Positions 1 to 6,772 are shown, counted from the first letter of the stretch. The stretch: DNA of 9,330 bases from JANPII01 sp031424915 (GCA_031424915.1 JANPII010000078.1:1-9330); one strand, 5' to 3'. Numbers and translations are program-made. Notes: generated by a model from the sequence alone, not told the origin.

Positions 1-619
1 CAGTGCTAAGTGCCAATACTACAATAGTATATAGCAATTTATTGCTACTCTCGCGGCATGCGCTAAGCAACTGCATCCGCTCTTCCTCTGATAAACAGCG
101 AATTCTACCTCTAGGTTCTCTTAGCTTAGTAACTTTTTGTACAGGAGAAGTATCAAGCCACCCCCATTCTTTGACTGCTATAGTTAAGGCATGACTAAGC
201 GCCGCCATATGCCTATTTACTGTTGCAGCAGAAGTAACTGTCTTACGAGCACTAATACTACGTGCAAGCTTATCCCGACATTCTGCTATTAAGGCAGGAG
301 TAAGGTCTGCGAGTAAATAATCCCCTAACTGTTCTTTCCACCATAATAACTGCTTTGTTTGCGCTGCAATAGCCTTTGGCTTACGTATCAGCACGTCTCT
401 TATATAACGTTCTATCAAGTCACTAACTGCATGTTTCTTGGCGGCTGAGGTTTTGAAGTATCGCCCTTCTCTGATCGCAGACTCCGTAGAAGAGGCCCAT
501 TTCCTAGCATCAGTCAAGCGCTCAAAAGTTGCAGTTTGTACTGGGAACCCTCTTAGTCTCACCTTCACTCTATAACTCACACTGCTATCATTACTCACGC
601 GTTTCTCTATACTTGCCAT
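1..619 (-). CDS. Site-specific tyrosine recombinase (phage/island integrase), 3' end beyond window
   Basis: Reading the minus strand from ATG at 619-617 gives 206 codons open to the left edge, so the C-terminal catalytic part lies outside. Residues 1-60 resemble the N-terminal arm-binding region of phage-type integrases (SYRVKVRLRGFP, then a Lys/Arg-rich stretch). Residues about 62-155 look like the helical core-binding domain (LIERYIRDVL, WWKEQLGDYLLADLTPALI, TVNRHMAALSHALTIAVKEWGWL). LSEEERMQLLSACRE near 176-190 begins the catalytic domain. The frame leaves the window at VLALST, just before the expected catalytic Arg. AGGAG at 629-633 sits 9 nt upstream and supports this start. The gene points away from the 3' end of tRNA-Ala(GGC), the usual position of an integrase in an element inserted at a tRNA gene. 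Family call is from pattern recognition; whether the enzyme is intact cannot be seen. Confidence 0.85.
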   Translation of the reverse strand, partial: MASIEKRVSNDSSVSYRVKVRLRGFPVQTATFERLTDARKWASSTESAIREGRYFKTSAAKKHAVSDLIERYIRDVLIRKPKAIAAQTKQLLWWKEQLGDYLLADLTPALIAECRDKLARSISARKTVTSAATVNRHMAALSHALTIAVKEWGWLDTSPVQKVTKLREPRGRIRCLSEEERMQLLSACRESSNKLLYTIVVLALST

Positions 620-670
620 ACACTTATACTCCTAAAGCATTGATTAGATCTGTATGCTTAAGTCGCGAGT

Positions 671-699
671 ATGATATATTAAAATAACATTTAATGTAA
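671..699 (-). promoter_or_regulatory. Putative integrase promoter
   Basis: On the minus strand, TTACAT (699-694) and TATCAT (676-671) are separated by 17 bp in an AT-rich stretch, about 50 bp upstream of the integrase start. Both hexamers are imperfect matches to the sigma-70 consensus, so this is only a plausible promoter. Confidence 0.35.
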
Positions 700-727
700 G
701 ATGGATTGTTGTCAGTTGTTATAAATT

Positions 728-747
728 AGTGCCCCATGAGTGCCCCA
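728..747. repeat. Paired 9-bp direct repeats between integrase and tRNA (possible integrase arm-type sites)
   Basis: AGTGCCCCA occurs at 728-736 and again at 739-747, an 11-bp period close to one helical turn. It lies between the integrase start and the 3' end of tRNA-Ala. Short phased direct repeats beside an integrase at a tRNA attachment site fit arm-type binding sites. The role is inferred; the repeats are directly seen. Confidence 0.5.
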
Positions 748-770
748 AATATAGCATCAACCTCTTGAAA

Positions 771-846
771 TGGTGGAGCTACGCGGAATCGAACCGCGGA
801 CCTTTTGAATGCCATTCAAACGCTCTACCAACTGAGCTACAGCCCC
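771..846 (-). tRNA. tRNA-Ala (anticodon GGC)
   Basis: The minus strand from 846 to 771 folds as a complete 76-nt tRNA. It has a 7-bp acceptor stem carrying the G3-U70 wobble that identifies tRNA-Ala to alanyl-tRNA synthetase, a D arm (GCTC/GAGC), an anticodon stem TTTGA/TCAAA with loop ATGGCAT and therefore anticodon GGC, and a T stem CGCGG/CCGCG with loop TTCGATT. The discriminator is A73 and CCA is encoded at 773-771. It should read GCC and GCU codons. A promoter fits just upstream. The integrase downstream suggests that the tRNA 3' half served as an integration site, although it is intact here. Confidence 0.97.
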
Positions 847-857
847 ACATATGGCGA

Positions 858-886
858 AATATAGTTAAAACAAGCGTACTTTGCAA
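858..886 (-). promoter_or_regulatory. tRNA-Ala promoter
   Basis: On the minus strand, TTGCAA (886-881) and TATATT (863-858) are 17 bp apart. The -10 box ends 11 nt before the tRNA 5' end, which allows a leader of only a few nucleotides. It begins just past the stop codon of the membrane-protein gene, so the tRNA is probably transcribed on its own. Confidence 0.65.
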
Positions 887-889
887 GAG

Positions 890-1771
890 CTACATGCGGG
901 CGGCATGCACGCTGACCTTGAAAGAGCTGGCCTGTTCTTGACTTAATTTTTTGCACCCTAATGATTTAGCTTGAACATTGATAGTACTGATAATACTATC
1001 AGCCCAGTTTATGGGCTCCTCAGAGTAAGGAGCTGACTTAGTATTATCTTCACTCTGAACATAGAAAACTATATTTGTATCCATATTTAATACGAGCGTA
1101 GCACTCGTATCTTCCACTTTCCAACATGCTATTTGCGCTTCAACCCTTTCCTCTTTGAAAGTATATTTTACCTGCATAACCTTGTCATCTTTGCGTAAAT
1201 TATATGTACTTTGGTTTTGATAAGGCCCACATTTGGCTGCTTTTACACCCAATAACTTAGCGCCAAACCGTACTAAAGGGCTAAAAGCCTTTGTTATCTC
1301 TTCTGTCACTTGATCATAGCAACCAATGCCTATAGATTGCATCATGGTAGATAGCAAGCCGTCCAATAAAACAGTGCCACCTATAGTTAAGGCAAAGTCT
1401 AGAATGCCTACCCCTATCATTTGCTCTACTGATAGCAAGCCATTCACGCTAAGTGCTATGGCAATTTCCGGTACTGCGAATGCATGAATAGCAAAAGCTG
1501 CAATGCCAGCTAATGCTCCATATAAAAATCTGACATAAGGGGCTTTAGGATCTGCGCTACGGCTGAAATAAAGGCCTCCCACAATAGACACGCTTGCTTG
1601 TAATACCAACATCCATTCGGGATATAATAATATAAAATCAGCTGGTATGGCTGCAAGCCCAACAGCTGTGGTGCCACATGCGGTTCCTAAGCCTATATTA
1701 ATGCCATAAAGTACCGCGCTTTCAACAAATAGAGCCACTGAAACAGCTGAATATGGACTATGGTGGCACAA
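890..1771 (-). CDS. Unrecognised membrane protein, 5' end disrupted or misread
   Basis: I do not recognise the family. Counting from the TTG at 1771 (293 residues), four hydrophobic stretches are visible at about 10-42, 46-69, 83-109 and 118-143. A polar C-terminal domain of about 150 residues follows (charged stretch KDDKVMQVKYTFKEERVEAQ, several Cys). This suggests an inner-membrane protein with a soluble tail. No Shine-Dalgarno motif precedes the TTG, and the first in-frame ATG is residue 54, inside the membrane region. A good promoter at 1850-1878 is followed by ATG at 1816, in the same frame, but TAA at 1801-1799 stops it after MKLCV; the frame then runs open through APVYALEHK into the TTG. 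The native product was therefore probably about 308 residues, and the gene is either a recent nonsense pseudogene, translated from the TTG, or affected by a base error. Confidence 0.7.
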   Translation of the reverse strand: MCHHSPYSAVSVALFVESAVLYGINIGLGTACGTTAVGLAAIPADFILLYPEWMLVLQASVSIVGGLYFSRSADPKAPYVRFLYGALAGIAAFAIHAFAVPEIAIALSVNGLLSVEQMIGVGILDFALTIGGTVLLDGLLSTMMQSIGIGCYDQVTEEITKAFSPLVRFGAKLLGVKAAKCGPYQNQSTYNLRKDDKVMQVKYTFKEERVEAQIACWKVEDTSATLVLNMDTNIVFYVQSEDNTKSAPYSEEPINWADSIISTINVQAKSLGCKKLSQEQASSFKVSVHAARM

Positions 1772-1849
1772 CTTATGTTCTAAAGCATAAACTGGGGCTT
1801 ATACACATAATTTCATATAATTTTTCTTTTATTTGTTTGGAGTAGCCCA

Positions 1850-1878
1850 ATTATACTATATTTTCAAGCGCAGAACAA
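1850..1878 (-). promoter_or_regulatory. Strong sigma-70-like promoter of the membrane-protein gene
   Basis: On the minus strand, TTGTTC (1878-1873), a 17-bp spacer and a perfect TATAAT (1855-1850) predict initiation near 1843. The first ATG in the transcript is at 1816-1814, about 27 nt later, and lies in the frame of the membrane protein but is stopped by TAA at codon 6. The promoter lies in the 130-bp gap after tsaD, so this gene is probably transcribed separately from proS-tsaD. Confidence 0.65.
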
Positions 1879-1901
1879 ATCTTGTTTTGTTTTTGGGATA
1901 G

Positions 1902-2915
1902 CTAAGACAATGGCCAACGTGACCGTGGCTCAAAGGTTATAGAATCAGTTAGACCTAAAGCTAGGCGCTCCACCCCTGCCCAAGCTATCATAGCGGCATT
2001 ATCTGTACATAAGGCAAGAGGGGGGGCCAATAGTTGATAGCCATAGGTGGAAATAAAGGTAGTTAGCCCTTGACGTAGATATTGGTTAGCAGCTACCCCG
2101 CCCGCCACAACTAGCACGCGCTGTTTACTGCCTTCGCCTTCATACATCTTGATAGCGCTTGCAACACGACTTTTTAAAATTTCTAAAACAGTATATTGAA
2201 AGGAGGCGCATACATCGGCGATATCCTGCTGGCTCAGAGGATGCATAGAGTCAATCAAACGTTTAGCTGCCGTCTTAAGGCCAGACAAAGAGAAGTTACA
2301 ATGGCTGGATTCATTTACAAAAGGTTTAGGCAAGGTAAAGCGTAGGATCCCTGTAGTTGCCATTTGCTCTATAATCGGCCCTCCTGGGTATCCTAAACCC
2401 AAAGAGCGTGCTACCTTATCAAAGGTTTCGCCTATGGAATCATCTAGAGTTGTACCCAACAAGCGATATTGCCCAACTCCACGCACTTCCAAAATTTGAC
2501 AATGTCCCCCCGATACTAATAACAATAAAAACGGGAATGCTACTTTACCTGTTAATCTCATTGTCAAGGCGTGCCCTTCAAGATGGTTAACCGCTATAAT
2601 AGGCTTATTAAGCGCTGCTGCAATACCTTTGGCCAGCATAACCCCCACTAAAACTCCGCCAATAAGTCCAGGCCCTGCCGTGACGGCAATAGCATCCACC
2701 TCAGTCCATGATAGCTTTGCTTCTATTAAAGCAGACTGTACCAAATGAGGCAGCGTAGTCAGATGACTACGCGACGAAATTTCTGGCACCACCCCACCAT
2801 AAGGCTGGTGTTCTTTAATCTGTGAGGAAATAATGTTCGCATGAATTTTGCCTGCGGAATCAACTATTGCAACTGCGCTATCATCACAGCTTGATTCTAT
2901 ACCTAGTACACGCAT
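1902..2915 (-). CDS. tsaD: tRNA N6-adenosine threonylcarbamoyltransferase TsaD
   Basis: TsaD (formerly Gcp/YgjD) transfers the threonylcarbamoyl group from threonylcarbamoyl-AMP to A37 of ANN-decoding tRNAs, acting in the cytoplasm with TsaB and TsaE. The 337-residue length is normal for the family. The ASKH-type N-terminus (LGIESSCDDSAVAIVD, residues 4-19) is clear. Metal ligands are His111 and His115 in NHLEGHAL and Asp305 in CTDNAAM. Also visible are VSGGH (134-138), the GETFDKVARSLGLGYPGGP block (162-180), NFSLSGLKTAAKR (207-219) and VVAGGVAAN (269-277). All expected motifs are intact, so it should be active. It starts 3 nt after the proS stop codon on the same strand, so the two genes are almost certainly co-transcribed; the upstream ribosome site is weak, which suggests translational coupling. 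Confidence 0.97.
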   Translation of the reverse strand: MRVLGIESSCDDSAVAIVDSAGKIHANIISSQIKEHQPYGGVVPEISSRSHLTTLPHLVQSALIEAKLSWTEVDAIAVTAGPGLIGGVLVGVMLAKGIAAALNKPIIAVNHLEGHALTMRLTGKVAFPFLLLLVSGGHCQILEVRGVGQYRLLGTTLDDSIGETFDKVARSLGLGYPGGPIIEQMATTGILRFTLPKPFVNESSHCNFSLSGLKTAAKRLIDSMHPLSQQDIADVCASFQYTVLEILKSRVASAIKMYEGEGSKQRVLVVAGGVAANQYLRQGLTTFISTYGYQLLAPPLALCTDNAAMIAWAGVERLALGLTDSITFEPRSRWPLS

Positions 2916-2918
2916 GCT

Positions 2919-4217
2919 TTAGTTTACCGAGGATAAGATCTGGCTGATTGCCGCCTCCATGCTCACCTGGGTGCGCTCTCCAGTAGCACGCTGCTTTACC
3001 TCTACCAACTGTGCAGCCGCCCCCTTTGGCCCTACCACTAGCTGCCACGGAATACCAATTAGGTCAATTTTGGCAAACTTAGCCCCAGCGCTGTCATGTG
3101 TATCATCATATAGTACCTCTAACCCTTTTGTAGCCAATGTGTTATATAAGTTTAGCGCCATATCATCACATGTCTGATCGGAAGGCTTTAGATTGATGAT
3201 TGCCACATCAAATGGAGCCACATTTTGTGGCCATTTGATGCCATGCTCATCATGACATGCTTCGATAATTGCACCTACCAAGCGCGAGACCCCAATACCA
3301 TAGCAACCCATATCAGGGTAGTATAAAGACCCATCTTGGTTCTGTAACTGCAGCTCCATAGCCTTGGAGTATTTGTTACCTAGGTAAAATATGTGCCCCA
3401 CTTCGATTCCACGCCTGCTTTCCAATTCAGCAATAAGTACCGCATGAGGGTCATGCTTTTCTTCCTCAGCAGCGTAAAACTTGGCCATTCCTTCTAAAGT
3501 AAAGTCTGGCTGGGCTAGATAATCCTGCAGGCCACGTTGGTAATAGATCTGGCTCTCTCCGGTATCTGCCAATATATGGAATTCATGACTGTGATCTCCT
3601 CCCATAGCCCCAGTACTAGCTGATACTGGTATGGCAGTCAGACCCATACGACGGTATGCTTTGAGATAGGCAAGCATCATTTTCTGGTAGGTATCGAGGG
3701 CACACTCCTTGCTCATATGAAAAGAGTAGGCATCCTTCATTAAGAATTCACGCCCCCGCATCACCCCAAAGCGCGGGCGAATTTCATCACGGAACTTCCA
3801 ACCCATTTGATAAAGGCATTGTGGCAAAGATTTGTATGACTGCACACTCTGCTTGAACATACTAGTAACCAGCTCTTCAGCAGTAGGAGTAAATACCAGA
3901 TCCTTACTGTGCCGATCTTGTATCTTTAGCATTTCCGTGCCCAAGTCATCAGCAGTGCCATATCTGCCAGATTGCCGCCATAGGTCAGCTGGTTGAATAC
4001 AGGGCATAAGCATTTCATGCGCGCCTGTCTTGTTCATTTCATCACGCACAATGTGCGCCACCTTATTGAGCACACGTAAACCTAGAGGTAACCAACTATA
4101 TATACCACTCGCCACTTGCCGAATCATACCAACACGCAGCATTAGCTTATGCGAGACAATGCTTGCTTCCTTTGGATCTTCTTTCAATATAGGCAGAAGG
4201 TAACGACTTAGAAACAT
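2919..4217 (-). CDS. proS: Prolyl-tRNA synthetase, short form without editing insertion
   Basis: This class II synthetase charges tRNA-Pro with proline. The frame is open up to 4274, but I place the start at ATG 4217-4215. It is preceded by GGAG with a 5-nt gap, and MFLSRYLLPILKEDPKEA matches the usual N-terminus. The product is 432 residues. TPTAEE is at 111-116, motif 2 with FRDEIRPRFGVMRGREFLM at 142-160, motif 3 GIGVSRLVGAIIE at 307-319, and a C-terminal anticodon-binding domain covers about 335-432. Canonical bacterial ProRS is about 570 residues with an editing (INS) domain between motifs 2 and 3. Here that interval holds only a short segment, as in alphaproteobacterial short ProRS. Such enzymes rely on separate trans-editing proteins for mischarged Ala-tRNA-Pro; none is visible here. 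It is followed 3 nt later by tsaD. Confidence 0.96.
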   Translation of the reverse strand: MFLSRYLLPILKEDPKEASIVSHKLMLRVGMIRQVASGIYSWLPLGLRVLNKVAHIVRDEMNKTGAHEMLMPCIQPADLWRQSGRYGTADDLGTEMLKIQDRHSKDLVFTPTAEELVTSMFKQSVQSYKSLPQCLYQMGWKFRDEIRPRFGVMRGREFLMKDAYSFHMSKECALDTYQKMMLAYLKAYRRMGLTAIPVSASTGAMGGDHSHEFHILADTGESQIYYQRGLQDYLAQPDFTLEGMAKFYAAEEEKHDPHAVLIAELESRRGIEVGHIFYLGNKYSKAMELQLQNQDGSLYYPDMGCYGIGVSRLVGAIIEACHDEHGIKWPQNVAPFDVAIINLKPSDQTCDDMALNLYNTLATKGLEVLYDDTHDSAGAKFAKIDLIGIPWQLVVGPKGAAAQLVEVKQRATGERTQVSMEAAISQILSSVN

Positions 4218-4236
4218 TTGTGCTCCAATTATCTTA

Positions 4237-4265
4237 TTGCTAAAACTCAAAAAACATGGTATAGT
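4237..4265 (+). promoter_or_regulatory. Promoter of the 4301 gene, with an inverted repeat over the -10
   Basis: TTGCTA (4237-4242), a 17-bp spacer and TATAGT (4260-4265) predict initiation near 4272. The -10 box lies inside GTATA-G-TATAC (4259-4269), which also presents TATACT on the minus strand toward proS (no good -35 seen for that direction). AGAGG at 4292-4296 is the likely ribosome site for the ATG at 4301. The 83-bp gap between the two starts thus carries control for both directions. Confidence 0.6.
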
Positions 4266-4300
4266 ATACAACAATAAAGGAGCTATATAAAAGAGGAAAT

Positions 4301-4825
4301 ATGGCTAATGCGAGTAAAAAATTCGAAGCCATTAAAAAGGAGCTGTTACGTGATACAGATCTTACATGCGAATTAATAGCTCATCTAACTGGCAAAGACC
4401 TACGGCTTGTTGAACACATGCCTCCAGATGAATTGCTTTCTTATCTAAGTTACCTATTACAAGAAAGAAAGGAGAGTGACAAGAATTTACATTGGCGTCA
4501 TGATAAGAGTGCTGAAGAACCAAAAATAACAGACCGCCATTCATATCAACTTGAAGCACATGGCTTGGTCTCGAGTGGAAATAAATTACGTAGTAAGAAA
4601 TTCGGGGCTAAACCTGCTGTATACGAGATGTTACGTATTTTATCAGGCTTAGCAGCAACTGCCCAGATGCAACGCCCAGGAAAGGCTAGCACAGCAATCG
4701 GCAGTAACACATCGGAAGTGGAAAGGCCTGTAGTGAATGTACGTGAGATTATGTCTAATCCACATGTGGTGGATGTTATGATCACTCATACACCAGCACA
4801 ATCTACTGCATTCAAAAAAATATAG
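4301..4825 (+). CDS. Unrecognised soluble protein, 174 residues
   Basis: I do not recognise this protein. It has a good promoter, a nearby AGAGG ribosome site and ATG start, so it is very likely a real gene. The product is hydrophilic, Lys-rich and predicted cytoplasmic, with no signal peptide or membrane segment. Residues 1-60 look helical (FEAIKKELLRDTDLTCELIAHL, then MPPDELLSYLSYLLQERK). A polar, probably disordered linker follows (about 57-80). AVYEMLRILSGLAATAQMQ (about 106-124) is a second helical stretch. The C-terminal part (PVVNVREIMSNPHVVDVMITH) could be a short folded segment. It is divergent from proS and convergent with fic; the hairpin array begins about 40 bp after its stop codon and may end its transcript. 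Confidence 0.75.
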   Translation: MANASKKFEAIKKELLRDTDLTCELIAHLTGKDLRLVEHMPPDELLSYLSYLLQERKESDKNLHWRHDKSAEEPKITDRHSYQLEAHGLVSSGNKLRSKKFGAKPAVYEMLRILSGLAATAQMQRPGKASTAIGSNTSEVERPVVNVREIMSNPHVVDVMITHTPAQSTAFKKI

Positions 4826-4863
4826 TCCCTAGCAAATCCTATAAAGAGAGCTCCAAGCAATCT

Positions 4864-5001
4864 CCTCATTTCAGTTTAGAGTGCTTGGCTGAAATAAGGC
4901 ACGCTATCTACCCTTCTTATTTCAGTTTAGGAGGCTTGACTGAAATAAGATACGTTATCTACCCTCCTTATTTCAGTTTAGAGTGCTTGACTGAAATAAG
5001 G
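4864..5001. repeat. Three 51-bp tandem units, each a stem-loop with 12-bp arms
   Basis: Units begin at 4864, 4915 and 4966, a strict 51-bp period; the third has only its hairpin. Each has 12-nt arms, a 12-nt loop (TTAGAGTGCTTG, or TTAGGAGGCTTG in unit 2) and, in units 1 and 2, a 15-nt spacer ending TATCTACCCT. Arms are 4864-4875/4888-4899, 4915-4926/4939-4950 and 4966-4977/4990-5001. Units 2 and 3 pair perfectly; the outermost pair is T-A in unit 2 and C-G in unit 3, a compensatory change. Unit 1 has one C/A mismatch and a terminal T/G wobble. The array lies between two convergent genes, so a bidirectional terminator or mRNA-stabilising role is possible, although no long T-run follows. Confidence 0.9.
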
Positions 5002-5026
5002 CGCACTTATTTCCTAAACTTGGTAT
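5001..5026 (+). repeat. Solo inverted-repeat end related to the 8701-8864 element
   Basis: These 26 bases match the reverse complement of 8701-8726, the left end of the MITE-like element, at 25 of 26 positions. No partner end is visible on the other side near 4826-4863. It directly abuts the last hairpin of the tandem array, and CTTATTTC at 5006-5013 could pair with GAAATAAG at 4993-5000, competing with the third hairpin. It is probably a remnant of the same repeat family. Confidence 0.75.
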
Positions 5027-5079
5027 TAAATCTTGGGGGCCCAGTTTAAAAACGCTTATTGATCAAGAGCTTGATATTC

Positions 5080-6237
5080 TTACTGCTCTTTCCTAAGCAG
5101 TTGGAGGTACGGCTCAAAACAATAAAGTTTATTACGCTGCTGCTCTTTATTTTCAGATACTACACCTAAATCTATGAACCGCATTATAATATTGTGCACG
5201 GTATTATAGCTTTTGCCCATAACTTGACTAATCTCTTCAATACTTGCAACTGGCTTTTGAAATAAAACACACAACACCCCAATAGCAGTTAGACGCATTT
5301 TAGCAAATTTCGGTTCAGCTTGTATCATCATCGCAATTTCTTTTTCTAGATTCTCTATCTCTTTAGCTCGTACATAAGCATCCAGGCTACTCTCTTTTAT
5401 AGCTCTGAGGTAATATGCAATCCATCCCTCAAAATCTCCATGAGTACGCACACGATTTAATTGTTGATAATATTCCAAGTGATACTTTTTAAAGTAATAG
5501 GAGGGATACAGTATGGGAATATCAAGCAACTTACTATCCATCAACATCAACACTATGAGCAGTCTGCCTATACGGCCATTTCCATCTAAAAATGGGTGTA
5601 TGGTCTCAAACTGGACGTGAGCCAAGCCAGCTTTAATTAAAGGAGGTAGGCTCGAATCCTCGTTAATGTATTTTTCTAGACCAGACATAAGCTCTGGAAC
5701 TTTTGGAGCAAGTGGAGGCACAAGCTCACCTACTCGTACAGACTGCTTACGATAGTGGCCAGGCGTAGACTTATCTCCTTCCCCTGCTTCCATAAGAGCC
5801 TGATGTGCCGCCAAAATTACCCTAGAAGCTAGAGGAAGCCCCTCCTCTTTCATCATACGAAGCGCTTCCTCTAGTGCCTGTGTGTAATTTATAACAAGCT
5901 GAGTTTCTTTGTTAGGCTTGGATGCAGTCATGGATGCAGTAAACACATCTATCATGGTGGTGTGAATACCCTCGATCGCTGAAGACAACAATGCTTCCTT
6001 CATAACATAAGCTTTTATAAAACGCTTAGGATCCGGCAGCCTTAGAGCCATTTCGTTCAAGCGCCCTAAATTGAAGCTAGCTTCACCGTACAACGCTGCA
6101 ATTTCAGCAGTGAGCTCTAAAGAAGGGTTAGATGGCGGTAATGGATGTGGCACAAAATAGCGCGACTCACCTAAATTCTGGTATATTCCTGTTTCGCGCG
6201 AGAGATAAAGTGCTTTTATGCTATCCAATTCTTTCAA
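5080..6237 (-). CDS. Fic-domain protein (probable AMP-transferase) with intramolecular inhibitory helix and C-terminal HTH
   Basis: Fic enzymes usually transfer AMP from ATP to a Ser, Thr or Tyr of a target protein. The 385 residues contain a Fic_N-type region (about 20-70, FVPHPLPP), the inhibitory motif S85-S-A-I-E89-G90 matching (S/T)xxxE(G/N) placed N-terminal to the Fic core, and the complete active-site motif HPFLDGNGRIGR at 214-225 with catalytic His214. A C-terminal winged-helix-like segment spans about 316-380 (IEEISQVMGKSYNTVHNIIMRF). This is a class II arrangement, expected to be auto-inhibited until Glu89 moves. The start is a TTG at 6237-6235 inside the hslV 3' end (17-nt overlap) with no clear ribosome site; the usual N-terminus of the family supports it, and no ATG lies upstream in frame. 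Target unknown. It occupies the place where hslU normally follows hslV. Confidence 0.93.
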   Translation of the reverse strand: MKELDSIKALYLSRETGIYQNLGESRYFVPHPLPPSNPSLELTAEIAALYGEASFNLGRLNEMALRLPDPKRFIKAYVMKEALLSSAIEGIHTTMIDVFTASMTASKPNKETQLVINYTQALEEALRMMKEEGLPLASRVILAAHQALMEAGEGDKSTPGHYRKQSVRVGELVPPLAPKVPELMSGLEKYINEDSSLPPLIKAGLAHVQFETIHPFLDGNGRIGRLLIVLMLMDSKLLDIPILYPSYYFKKYHLEYYQQLNRVRTHGDFEGWIAYYLRAIKESSLDAYVRAKEIENLEKEIAMMIQAEPKFAKMRLTAIGVLCVLFQKPVASIEEISQVMGKSYNTVHNIIMRFIDLGVVSENKEQQRNKLYCFEPYLQLLRKEQ

Positions 6238-6772
6238 CTCTAATGTTATGATTGGTATATACGCATATATCGGCTGCTACCTGCATAGCTTTATATACTA
6301 TTTTCTCTGCTGAAAATCCTGGTACATCTATAAGTGCTCGCGCTGCAGCCAAGGCATAATTTCCGCCCGACCCTATAGCCACAATTTTATCATCAGGTTC
6401 TAGCACATCTCCAGTACCTGATATCAATAAGATGTTATCCTTACTAGCCACGATTAGCATGGCCTCCAAGCGACGTAAGTATTTATCAGTCCGCCAATCC
6501 TTAGCTAATTCAACTGCTGCTCTCATCAATTGCTTGGGATGCTTCTCTAACTTAGTTTCTAAGCGCTCAAATAAGGCAAAAGCATCAGCAGTAGAGCCAG
6601 CAAAACCAGCTATAATATCTCCGCCACCCAGTATTCGTAATTTATTAGCTGTAGATTTTATTACTGTTGGCCCTAAGCTTACCTGCCCATCGCCAGCAAT
6701 TACTGTCTGCTCTTCTTTACGCACACACAAAATAGTAGTACCATACATCGTGTGGTTGTCTTTATGCTCCAT
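6221..6772 (-). CDS. hslV: ATP-dependent protease peptidase subunit HslV (ClpQ)
   Basis: HslV is the threonine peptidase that forms the double-hexamer core of the cytoplasmic HslUV protease. The 183-residue product has a propeptide of 11 residues ending YG, after which the mature chain begins TTIL; Thr12 is the nucleophile. In mature numbering Asp17 (AGDGQ) and Lys33 (TANKLR) are present, as is the GSGG motif (AIGSGGNYA). AGFAGSTADAFALFERLETKLE and AAVELAKDWRTDK are hallmark HslV blocks. The start at 6772 is preceded by AGGGA, better than the next Met (residue 9). The frame overlaps the end of phaR by 11 nt and its own 3' end overlaps fic by 17 nt, so the three are translationally coupled. 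The ATPase partner HslU, usually the next gene, is not in the window. Confidence 0.96.
   Translation of the reverse strand: MEHKDNHTMYGTTILCVRKEEQTVIAGDGQVSLGPTVIKSTANKLRILGGGDIIAGFAGSTADAFALFERLETKLEKHPKQLMRAAVELAKDWRTDKYLRRLEAMLIVASKDNILLISGTGDVLEPDDKIVAIGSGGNYALAAARALIDVPGFSAEKIVYKAMQVAADICVYTNHNIRVERIG

Noticed and set aside
729..941. Plus-strand frame of 70 codons over the tRNA region
   Set aside because: Its middle (AESNRGPFECHSNALPTELQ) is the well-known false translation of a tRNA antisense strand; no ribosome site.
1869..1897. Terminator after tsaD
   Set aside because: AACAAA/TTTGTT could form a weak AT stem, but there is no GC-rich stem or T-run on the minus strand.
2919..4274. 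Longer proS start at 4274
   Set aside because: The extra 19 residues do not fit the family, and the ATG at 4217 has a good ribosome site; the longer start would also lie in the divergent promoter.
4864..5001. CRISPR array
   Set aside because: The whole 51-bp unit repeats, spacers included (two changes in 15 bases); there are only three units and no cas genes.
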